DNA of 64,000 bases from Cardinalis cardinalis (lineage: Eukaryota; Chordata; Aves; Passeriformes; Cardinalidae). The first letter of the stretch is position 1. Each line of letters opens with the position of its first letter. Made by a program: the position numbers and the translations under genes. The notes under the pieces were generated by a model, which had not been told where the DNA came from, ran no database searches, and saw only the letters and a list, made by a program, of their open reading frames with translations. Where the stretch lies: assembly GCA_014549065.1 (NCBI GenBank), contig JACDOX010000007.1, positions 4,829,034 through 4,893,033 of the forward strand, in the 5' to 3' direction. This document shows, in pieces, positions 36,801 to 45,259 of the stretch.

Positions 36801-39127
36801 GCATGTATGGATCTAAACATCATTTAAAAGCGCAGTAACTAAAACATACAGGCCCCAGTCATACAGAGCTGTGGTACACAGGTGAAGTAAGTGGTTTTTT
36901 CTCCACCTACGGATGGAAGATAACATTTACCATCCTGATGTAAGCTAATCAGATGGTAACCAACAAAATCCAAAGCACTTGAGTAGTTCAACTCTTTCCC
37001 CACAACCCCACTCTTTTCCCAGGTACTTCAGGAACAGGCTGCTCCAAGTGGCTCCCCACAGGGTCACAAGTCCTGCCAGCAAACCTGTTCCAACATGGGC
37101 TCCTCTGTCCATGTGCCCACAGGTCATGCCAGGAGCCTGCTCCAGCGTGGGCTTCCCATGGGATCAGCCTTCTTCAGGCACCCACCTGCTCCAGTGGGGA
37201 GTCCTCCCTGGGCTGCAGGTGGATCTCTGTTCCACTGTGGTTCTCCAACGGGCGTGCAGGAGCACAGCTGCCTCACCATGCTCTGCACTGCATGGGGAAT
37301 CTCTGCTCCTGCACCTGGAGCACCTCCTGGCCCTCCTTCTTCGCTGACCCTTGGTGTCTGCAGGGCTGTTTTCAGTTATCTCTTCTGCTGCAGATGCTGT
37401 GGAGCAGCAACTTTTTAACCTTAAGTACATTATCCCAGAGGCACTACCACCATCGCTGATGGGCACAGCATTGTTCCACAGCAGATCTGCCTTGAAGCCA
37501 GCTGACCTTGGCTCTGTCAGACACAGAGGAAGNTTCTAGCAGCTTCTCACAGGAGCCTGTAGCCTCTCACTACCAAAACCTTGCCAAGCAAACCTGGTCA
37601 GAATAATGTTGNCAACACAGTAATGTTTTTGTTGTTGCTAACTAGTGCCTACCACAAGACAAGGGCTTTTCAGCTTCCCATGCTCTGCCAGATGCATAAG
37701 AAGCTGGGAGGAAACGTGACGAGGCAAGCTGACCTGAACTGGCAAAAGGGATACTCCATACCATAGTTCATCATGTTCAGTGAATGAACTCAGAGGGAAT
37801 TGGCCAGGAGGAGCCAACTGGTGCCTAAAGATGGGCTGGGCATCAGTCAGTGGAGCAACTGTACTGTGCATCACTTATCTTTCTTGGCTTCCATTTTNCT
37901 CTCTCTGTTATCTCAAATTTCATTACAATTAATTTTATATTATTATCATTAATTTTATTTCTGCTGTAAAACTGTTTTTACCTCAACCCATGGGTTTTAT
38001 ATTTTTTTTCAATTCTCTTTCCCACCCCACTGAGAAGGTGATGGTAAGTCAGGGTGTCCAAGTGAGTGGGTGAGTGGGTATCTGGGGTTAAACCACAGCA
38101 GGCAGGGATCTGGAAAAGTTCAATTCCACATGCAGATCAGTACACTCAGTACCTCCTCCAGGTGTGCTATAAGATGGTGTATGCAGAAACAGATCTTACA
38201 TCTTAACTTTCACAGGTACATCTAACAAGGTATGCATGTACAAGCCTATTTTATTTATAGAAATAAAAATATGCATACGTCTGCTATAATACAAATATGC
38301 ATAACTTACACATATACAAACGTGTGTATGGTAAANTCTGTATATATATCACTACACAACACGAGGCAATGAAACGAAAATGTGTTTGTGTCTTCTCCAA
38401 AAGGTTCACAATCCACCAGTCCGGAGGATCCACAGAGGGAAAAGGCAGCCNAAAAGCCTGAGAGCCTCTCCATGGGAGAGAAACGTGGGAAGAGGACGAG
38501 AACGGGAGCAGAAAAGGAACAGGAACCACCTGCCTCGCTGCCCCTCAGCCGAGGTGCGATGCCCGGCGGGAGGGGAGCACTGCTCTTCAAGTTAGGCCTC
38601 GGCCCGGCGATGGCTCTCCCCGGGTGTGGGGGCCCCAGCGCCTTCCTGCCGAGGGGGACCTGCCTGCCCCCGGGGAGGGGGACGTGCCTGCCCCCGGGGA
38701 GGGGGACCTGCCTGCCCCCGGGAGGCTCCGCTCCCCGACCCGCTCCTCCTGCCGCACGCTCCCGTGCCCGTCACCTACCAGGTGCCGGTGGCCGCGCAAG
38801 CCGGGGCCGCCCCGCCGGCCGCTGCCTCCGCGTCCCGCGGCGGGTCGAAGTAGGCATTCAGCGCCCTCTGAAACACAGGGGCGGCTGGCAGCGAGGGGCC
38901 GCCGCCGGGCAGCCCCGCGGCCCCGCCGGCCCCGGCCGTACCTCCATGTGCCAGTCGCTGCCGGCCAAGAAGCGGCGCGCCACGGCCTCGTCGCTGCTGG
39001 TGATGGCGGCAAACTCGGAGCACAGCACCTTCCTCCGCTTGGCGACGTGTAGCGCCTCCTCATCCTCCTGCTCCCGCTTGTGCTCCGCCGGCGGCGGGCT
39101 CGGCGCCGTCTCGGCCTGCTCCTCCAT
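33603..39127 (-). CDS. TDP2: Tyrosyl-DNA phosphodiesterase 2 (7 coding exons)
   Basis: TDP2 hydrolyses 5'-phosphotyrosyl bonds that trap topoisomerase II on DNA ends, preparing the break for end joining; it can also cleave the VPg-RNA link of picornaviruses (family knowledge). The coding exons are 39127-38942, 38867-38779, 36726-36559, 35895-35804, 35342-35224, 34844-34674 and 33884-33603. They sum to 1107 nt, or 368 codons plus stop; human TDP2 has 362. All introns are GT-AG and phases agree. Residues about 30-75 form the UBA-like domain (SDEAVARRFLA...). Residues 120-368 form the Mg-dependent exonuclease-endonuclease-phosphatase domain, with ITWNIDGLD (N126), FLQEV (E158), FGGDTNLRD (D268) and PSDHWG (H357). 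These match the human catalytic N120, E152, D262 and H351 with a constant offset of 6. The start codon is the first ATG beyond a CpG-island promoter shared with ACOT13. The exon structure and motifs make this near certain. Confidence 0.97.
34674..34844 (-). CDS. TDP2: TDP2 coding exon 6
   Basis: Residues 219-275 (57 codons, phase 0 at both ends). It contains TSHLES, a substrate-contact segment in the family, and FGGDTNLRD with D268, the catalytic aspartate. Acceptor CACACAG, donor GAG|GTAAAT. Confidence 0.97.
35224..35342 (-). CDS. TDP2: TDP2 coding exon 5
   Basis: Residues 179-218. It contains YFTAVMLKKSRVKL, which closely follows human TDP2, and ends in LLVVH before a GTGAGT donor. The first codon is split with exon 4 (G|GT). 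Confidence 0.96.
35804..35895 (-). CDS. TDP2: TDP2 coding exon 4
   Basis: Residues 148-179. It encodes YSPDVVFLQEVIPP, in which E158 is the metal-binding glutamate. The codons at both ends are split with the neighbouring exons (TT|A and G|GT). Acceptor ATTTCAG, donor GTAAGA. Confidence 0.96.
36559..36726 (-). CDS. TDP2: TDP2 coding exon 3
   Basis: Residues 92-148. It holds the acidic linker between the UBA-like and catalytic domains (VNSEDSQQKEDD), then FSLITWNIDGLDL with N126 of the TWN metal-binding motif. Acceptor CTCTTTAG, donor GTAAGT. Confidence 0.97.
37010..37600 (+). mobile_element. Probable ERV-derived segment beside an LTR
   Basis: A GC-rich segment with locally repeated words (CTGCTCCA, GGGCTCC, CCCACAGG at 40-50 bp spacing). 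The block TGGATCTCTGTTCCACTGTGG...CTGATGGGCACAGCATTG...CTCTGTCAGACACAGAGG reads like an interspersed avian repeat I associate with ERVs. Family assignment and edges are uncertain. Open frames on both strands here are not taken as genes. Confidence 0.5.
37633..38100 (+). mobile_element. ERV LTR inside TDP2 intron 2
   Basis: It runs from TGTTGCTAACTAGTGCC to GGGGTTAAACCACAGCA, about 468 bp with TG...CA ends. Internal words CTTTTCAGCTTCCCATGC, ATACTCCATACC, TTTTTACCTCAACCCATGG and CCCACCCCACTGAGAAGG match a common avian ERV LTR. It is antisense to TDP2 transcription. Related fragments lie at 22190-22590 and 32421-32556. No clear target-site duplication. Confidence 0.7.
38652..38723. repeat. 24-bp minisatellite, 3 copies
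   Basis: GAGGGGGACCTGCCTGCCCC plus CGGG forms a 24-bp unit repeated three times, with one C-to-G change in the middle copy. It lies in TDP2 intron 2 about 55 bp past the exon 2 donor and is strongly G/C-strand biased. Confidence 0.85.
38779..38867 (-). CDS. TDP2: TDP2 coding exon 2
   Basis: Residues 63-92. It encodes RALNAYFDPP, the end of the UBA-like domain, followed by an alanine-rich linker. Intron 1 before it is only 74 bp. Acceptor GTTTCAG, donor TG|GTAGGT; the last codon is split with exon 3 to give Cys. Confidence 0.94.
38942..39127 (-). CDS. TDP2: TDP2 coding exon 1
   Basis: Residues 1-62: an acidic/proline start (MEEQAETAPSPPP), a basic AKRRK that could serve in nuclear import, and the UBA-like helices (FAAITSSDEAVARRFLAGSDW). 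The donor is GAG|GTACGG. The start lies 86 bp from the divergent ACOT13 ATG. Confidence 0.95.
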
Positions 39128-39213
39128 GGCTGCGGCGGAAGGCGGGGGGAGGCACCGACCGCCGGGGTTGCTGTTCCGGGGCGCGGGCGGGCGAAGGTCG
39201 GCGGGGCGGCAGC
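39128..39213. promoter_or_regulatory. Bidirectional promoter core, TDP2/ACOT13
   Basis: Only 86 bp separate the two divergent start codons. The interval has ETS-type cores in opposite orientations (CGGAAG at 39136-39141 and TTCCGG at 39174-39179) and a GC box (GGGGCGG at 39203-39209), with no TATA. 5' UTRs must be very short or overlap into the partner's exon 1. The site assignments come from motif reading only. Confidence 0.75.
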
Positions 39214-39294
39214 ATGGGGCTCACGGTGGAGAGCCTGAAGGAGGCTATGAAGTACATGGTGGAGTCGAAGGGCTTCGACCGGGTGCTCGGCAAG
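39214..39294 (+). CDS. ACOT13: ACOT13 coding exon 1
   Basis: Residues 1-27, from MGLTVESL to RVLGK, with a GGCAAG|GTACGG donor. The helical N-terminal segment precedes the hotdog core; FDRVLGK aligns with human FERVLGK. Confidence 0.95.
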
Positions 39295-42200
39295 GTACGG
39301 GCACTTGGAGGGCAGGGCTCCGGGAGCGCGGCCCCACTAGGACAGCTCGTCTGTACGGCCTTGTGTCCTCTCCCGGAATAACCGGCTGGACCGGGATCAG
39401 CTCGCCGGTGCAGGCTCGACGGTGTTTCCCCGTATTCCAGGCCTCGNACCCTGGCGTGTGGCCGTGCTGCTAACGCGGGGTAGGAAACGCAATTGTTACA
39501 ATAGGAATAATTACTCGATTGTTATTCAGTAACTCTCGTTAGACGCTCCAGCTGCCTTCCAGCAGCTCTCTGAAGGCGATTGTACTGAATAACCTTCAGG
39601 AGTCATTCAGCAGGTGGCATTCTTTCCTTCGCAGTACGTGCGAAGCCACTAACTTCCAGGACGGTGAAATTGTAAAATAAACTCTTCCCTGTTTAAGATT
39701 AGAAAAGTGTCTTGTTATGACATCTCCTGAGCCTGAAGTCAGGCTGAAAGCACAACGCACTCCCCAGTACTCTCTGAATTTCGACACAAGGCCTTATACT
39801 ATACCTTCACTGCACATTCTGGTGTAAGGAAATGTAATTGACTGGTACTGCTGCAGGGCCATGCTACATTATGCTCAAAAAAAAAGTTGAAGTTACTGTT
39901 AATTTACGCTGCAATTTGTGTAGTATGCAGTAGCATAGCTGCCATGTAGGAAAGTTCTTGTTCTAGAAGCAGTTTAAGTGTTCTCATTAAATTTTCACTT
40001 TAATTTTTATTTGGTTGTGTAACTGTGACATGGAGTGATGGAGTAAATATAGCTAAGAAAATCAGCCATGTAAAAATGGCTTTGCATTAAAGAGGAGCAA
40101 ATGTTATAAGAGAAGCAGTGCTTTTGTTGACAGCACCATCATCTAATACACTTAATAGAAACCAACTGTTCACAAAGTAATTCTTACAGTCATGTTTTTC
40201 TAAGACATGTTGGTGAGTATAAAGATTTTTAAAAATGTATAAAGCTTTAAGAAGATAGTTCATATGTTTATAGTTCATTTAGTTCTTAGTCACCACTTCA
40301 CTGTGATAACTTTGTGCTCCTTTTAAATCCTGATAAGTGGGGAACAGATATTAGCATTTCAGCTTGTAAAGGTAACTGCCTGGAAGTGAGCCTTGGGAGA
40401 CAGGTTTCCCATCTTCCTGGGGANTGCTTTCAGATTTTTCCTGCAGCCTTCTAGAATTAGGATGCTAGGAATCTGATGATAATAACAATAAAAGTGCAGT
40501 TTGAATTAAAAGTAACTGCTGCTTTTCTGCGAGATACCTGAAATCTCTCTTACCATAAGTAAATGACTCAAGGTTTTTCTTATTCCAGGGAAGTCACATT
40601 TAGTCTGAAACCTTTCACCTCAAGCCTCAGACTTAGTTTCTGGTGTAACTCCAATGTGGTATCTACCCAGGCTCTAACGACTGCGTGTTTAAAGCCTGGA
40701 AGCTGAAGCAATGNGCTGTTCCCCGAGGCAGACGCGTGGGAGGACAAGCACAGCAGGGCTGGGAGAAGCACAGACCAGCAGCTCTAGCTGAGTAGGTCCT
40801 GGAAGCGTTCAAGTACTGAACTATTTTTGTCAAGGAGAGCAGGCATGTAGTGCCAGATCAGAGCAATGACAAATGGGACCAGATGCTTTCCTCACCTCGC
40901 TGGTGGGGCGGAGCACCAGTCCCTGATGGGAGTGGAAGCAATCTGCTCCCAGTGTTGAGCATCAGTGAAGTCCTCCTTAGAAATTCTGTCAGAAGCTCAG
41001 GCCTCCAGTGCAGTGCAGCATGCCTGATTTAGGATTTGGCGTTTTCATTGATACCATGCTATTTCTGTATTAGGATGTTGCCTCGGTAATTTCCTCCCTG
41101 TTTAATACCAGTTTTTTCCATTAGAAGACTGTACTACATCATCACTGATCTTAGTATCATTTGTCTGCAAAATTTGGATAGATTTTGGTTTATCAGNAAG
41201 GGTGAAACTCAGCTCTTACAATACATTATAAATAAAGAACAATGAAACCGGAAACATTTCAACCTTAATACCATTTAAGATCAAAAAAATATTTAAATTC
41301 AGCTGGTAACAGAAGGGAAACATTCAAGTTTTAAAAAGCCCTTGTAAAAAACCTGAAAATTAGTAAGAAGAAATATAATAAATAAGTCCACATTTTACTT
41401 TTAATAGTCTAAAGGCACTTCAAAGTTTTAGTTATGCATGTAAATATATGTGGAACTTACCCCAGTTTGGCATATGCTTTCAGATTTTGAATATAGTGCT
41501 ACTGACTGAAGAAATTTAAATAGAGATTTTCAAATACTGAGTTGCAGTAATTTCTTGGTGTCAAAATTCCAGCTTCTTTTGTTGGTTATAGGGGGAAGCA
41601 TGATACCATAGGTGAGCTGTAATTCTGGATTTACCACCCATGGTCTGGAATAAAACTGTTTATATAAATGATGATGCTGTAACATTGTGATACAGTCTTG
41701 GATACTTCTACTCATGAATATGAATTTCCAGTCAGAGAGGCAATCTGATTAGTATTTCCAACTCCCATTTCAAAATACTGATTTTTATTGAGNTTGCTCT
41801 TATATAATGATTAATGAATTACTGGTGGTCTCATTACCATATTGTGAGCTAACAAATGCCTTCACAACTATGGNACACACAGATATTTAGAGCAGTTTTG
41901 TGTTCCCTCTAATCTGGTCTTTCACNCACGGCTTAAAGCAAAAGGAAAACTGAAGACAGTTTCCTCCTAAGGAATTCCTGACAGCATAGCACCTAATAAA
42001 GTTCTGTTAAGCTGTCAGTTTAAATATTTGTCTGCATTAGAAGTACAGATTTTTCTAAGGCAACANTCTTCTGCTCAAAATCTATGGAAATATCTAATGG
42101 GACAGTTGAATTACTCTATTTTCCATCTTCTAATTTGTCTCATGAGTCCAGAGTCAGAAAAAATTGACTTTNAATTTGATTGAGGGCAATATTAGGTGTT

Positions 42201-44715
42201 GGTACTACTGTCACTAAGCTTTTTATTCCTTTTTTGGTTATACAGNTGAAACTTCACTCTGCAACTCCTGGAAAAGTTGTTTGTGAAATGAAAGTAGAGA
42301 AGGAGCATACAAACAAAGGGGGCACATTACATGGAGGTTTGACAGCCACCCTTGTGGATGTGGTGTCAACAGCAGCATTGCTGTACACAGAAAGAGCAGC
42401 GCCTGGGGTCAGTGTGGACATGAACATCACGTAGGTATCATCCACTGTATTACCAAAAACTTTTCTTCCCCTATTGACTCCATTGGACATCTTTTCTGGG
42501 CTGTGGCANTCACTAAAAATGGGTGTTTTCTTTGGTTTCAGAAGTCGTGTTTTGATAAATTAAAGGAGTTNTGTGTGTTTTTGGAGACTGCCATTCGGTT
42601 TCAAATTTTGAGTTGGACCTTCTTAAGCTTTTATTTGTTACATATGTTTATGAGACAGTGTCCATTCCTTCATAGAATGTAAAGGGATGCTGACATGTCA
42701 ACAATTTTACTCCTAAGAAATTGGTTTGGTTTCAATTTTTGCTTGTGCAGGTATGTTAATGTCTCCTCAAAACCCAAGCTCTAGGGTAAGCAGCTTTCTG
42801 TAAACCCTTTTTTAGTGTTACTCCATAAACCAGAGAAAAAGCAGAGTTTGCCTCTGTTGTGTGTAGAGGGTGAATTACAGANTGAATCAGAATTTCTCAG
42901 TGAAAGAAGAATCCTTTGCTCTAGGTTATTTTAAGGTAGTTTTATACTGAGAATAGTTCTTCCTGTAATGAAAATTCAAAGCACGGTGTCTTAACAAACC
43001 AATTGTTCTGAAACTTTCTTTGATCATGCTATTGTAGCTTGTCAGCTTTGCTTCATTACTTTTAATGAAGACATTATGACCAATTCGAACTAAAGTAATC
43101 CTGCTTAGAATAACTAACACAGNGCATTAAAAGTGTTATAAAAGTAACCCCTCATCAAAACTGCCTTAAAAAAAAAGCTTTAAAAGTGTGTGGGGAGTGA
43201 TCTGTATCTTTACTAGGTTCCCTCCTTCCTCTCCCAGCACCTTCTGATTTCTCCACTAGGCAGGTGGGGGATTAAGCATCTATTTAAGCTTCATGCTACC
43301 ACTGTGATGACTAGGATCTTACTGGAAATTAAAACCTAAAATTCTCCTATCATTATGGGTTTTTTCCTGCAGTGGTATAACAAGAGGCCGACATCTGAAT
43401 TATTGACACTATCAGTTTGTTCACCCAATTACATAAGGGATGAAATCTGAAGAAAGTGCTGTCTCTGGAGGTGATCCAAAATTACCTTTAGGCAATGTTA
43501 CATGAAGCAATATTAATATCTTTTTTAACTTGGACTACTGCATTCATTGAACAAGTGAGATTGGATATCAAATATTGTTACAAGAACTTTTTTCCTTTTT
43601 GGGAAGGAGCTTTTTAAAAAGTTGTCATGAGGAAGCTATTTCAGTAATGGAAAGAACAGAGAGAAACAGAGAAATTTTTTTTTGGTAACCACAAGAGGAT
43701 CAGCAGTAGCTTCTGGAAATGANACAAGGCTGAAATACTGCCCTTGTCAAGCAGTGGAGCTGGTGCTACATCAGTGTTAGGCGTGGCTGACATTCTTGTG
43801 ATATGGCGTCGTGTATAAAAATGGACTCGTTGATGAAATTTATCTCAACAAGATTAACATCCAGCAATTCTTCATTTTCCTCTGCACCTCTAACATTTGA
43901 ATATTGTTCCCTTACCTCAGATCATGGTTGAATCATGTTCCTCCTAATTTGTTCCAGGGGAATTCTTTGTGCAGAAATTTCTNCCTATTCCCCGAAGAGT
44001 GTGCTTTGAAAGCACACCCTCCTGCTCATGTAAATAAAACAAGAGTTTTCTAATTAATGGAAACAACATTTGAAGGTGCCGATTTCCATGACTTTCCTCT
44101 AACCAGGGTATGGGAACAGTTAACCTATGCTTACAGTTCCATACAGAAATGACCTTCTGGAGCCTTTGTGACTTTGACATTTTGCAGCTGAAGCAGCCAA
44201 ACTAGTTTTGAAAGGCCGTAGGAAGCCAGCAGTGGTTGGAATAGGANTTGGAGCTGAACTTTTAACTGAAGTCTTGGATACCTCATTGTTTCTGTTCCAA
44301 AACAGACTTTTCCTCAGAACCAAGCCAATGGGTTTCTTTCTAGCCTCCATTTTCTCAGAGAACTCTTACACTTACCACTGCCAGTAGTTAGAGGAGCTCA
44401 AATCCATTAAGTGGGGGTTTGCAAGTAGGCAGGCAGACAGAGATGTTGCTTTATAACCTGCTTCTACTAATTCCTTCACAATAATATAAAATGCAGAAAT
44501 ATTCTTGGATTTATCNTCAGTACAATTACTTACCTGTTCTTTTTTTTCTTCCTTGAAGATACACTTCTGCTGCTAAGATTGGAGAAGAGATACTGATAAC
44601 AGCTCAGATTTTGAAGCAAGGAAAAACTCTTGCATTTGCCACTGTGGATTTGACAAATAAGGCTACAGGAAAGTTAATTGCACAAGGTAGACATACAAAG
44701 TTCTTGGGAAATTAA
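39214..44715 (+). CDS. ACOT13: Acyl-CoA thioesterase 13 (3 coding exons)
   Basis: ACOT13 (THEM2) hydrolyses medium- and long-chain fatty acyl-CoA to free fatty acid and CoA. It acts as a hotdog-fold tetramer in mitochondria and cytosol and can bind PC-TP (family knowledge). The coding exons are 39214-39294, 42246-42430 and 44559-44715. They sum to 423 nt, or 140 codons plus stop, the same length as human. The GT-AG junctions keep frame. Catalytic and structural residues sit at the human positions: N50, HGG at 56-58, D65 in TLVD, and S83 in GVSVDMNIT. The N-terminus (MGLTVESLKEAMK) is the least like human, while the hotdog core and the tail ending in LGN are very similar. The start is the only ATG in frame within the CpG island. 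The first base of exon 2 is an N, so residue 28 is V, M or L. Confidence 0.96.
39295..42245 (+). other. ACOT13 intron 1
   Basis: 2.95 kb, GT...TTATACAG. Apart from the CpG-island edge it is AT-rich non-coding DNA. I saw no recognisable mobile element or extra exon in it. Confidence 0.75.
42246..42430 (+). CDS. ACOT13: ACOT13 coding exon 2
   Basis: Residues 28-88 and part of 89. It carries the catalytic core: EHTNKGGTLHGGLTATLVD with N50, H56-G58 and D65, then the PGVSVDMNIT strand with S83. The donor is AC|GTAGGT. The first base is unresolved (N). Confidence 0.96.
42431..44558 (+). other. ACOT13 intron 2
   Basis: 2.13 kb, GTAGGT...CCTTGAAG. AT-rich and without a recognisable exon or mobile element. 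Confidence 0.75.
44559..44715 (+). CDS. ACOT13: ACOT13 coding exon 3
   Basis: Residues 89-140 and the TAA stop. It encodes the last hotdog strands (YTSAAKIGEEILITAQILK, then LAFATVDLTNKATGKLIAQG) and the C-terminal RHTKFLGN, close to human. Confidence 0.96.
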
Positions 44716-45215
44716 TATGAAAAAGTACTTTAAAGAAGAATGTTGGACTTCAGAATCCCATTTAGAATTATTTTCTCACTTATGCAATATCATCTGCACA
44801 AAGTTGTGATAGTCTCTATCAAGTGAATNTGTCTCACTTCTATAATAAGTGAACAGATTTCTTAATTACCACCAGTATTGCTACAAGCCTGGGTTTGGGT
44901 GAGCAACAGAGTGTGACAGCACAGGNAGGCACCTGGCTTTTTTTCGTCAGGATAGTGGTAGGGAAGAGCCTTTGGACCAGCCATAGGNTTAACCAGCATG
45001 ACAGCATTTTAAGAGTTTTGCTTTCTCTACCTGTGGCATCATGTGACAAAGCAACCTTGTCTCCAGGCCTGTCACTGTCACACTCAAACACACTAGAAGT
45101 GCTTCCTAACTGTACTTGTTCCCTGAGGTGGTAGTACAGANTTCCTGTAACATCATCCTGAACTGGTTTGAAAGTGTAAAGCAGGCTAATACAAAATGTA
45201 ATTTACTGATGCTGT

Positions 45216-45240
45216 AATAAATTAAGAAGTATTCAATAAA
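45216..45240 (+). terminator. ACOT13: ACOT13 polyadenylation signals
   Basis: Two AATAAA hexamers at 45216-45221 and 45235-45240, about 500 bp after the stop, predict a 3' UTR of roughly 540 nt. Confidence 0.65.
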
Positions 45241-45259
45241 GCTTTCTGAAACTACCTTT

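Larger units (their letters stand above)
36727..38778 (-). other. TDP2 intron 2 (largest intron, repeat-filled)
   Basis: A 2.05 kb GTAGGT...TTTAG intron. Most of it from about 37010 to 38100 is ERV-derived. At its 5' side, close to the donor, lies a GC-rich 24-bp minisatellite. The other TDP2 introns are only 74-789 bp. Confidence 0.85.
38520..39470. promoter_or_regulatory. CpG island over the TDP2/ACOT13 divergent promoter
   Basis: Very GC- and CpG-rich sequence spanning TDP2 exons 1-2, the start-to-start interval and ACOT13 exon 1, set in AT-rich surroundings. Both genes should be transcribed outward from here. There is no TATA box, as usual for housekeeping CpG-island promoters. Confidence 0.85.

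Noticed and set aside
36979..37347. 122-codon plus-strand frame as an antisense gene in TDP2
   Set aside because: It lies within ERV-like repeated sequence in an intron; the repeat origin explains the open frame.
38382..39473. 363-codon plus-strand open frame across the CpG island
   Set aside because: It is antisense to TDP2 exons 1-2, runs through the 24-bp minisatellite and ACOT13 exon 1 in the wrong frame, and stays open because the DNA is GC-rich.
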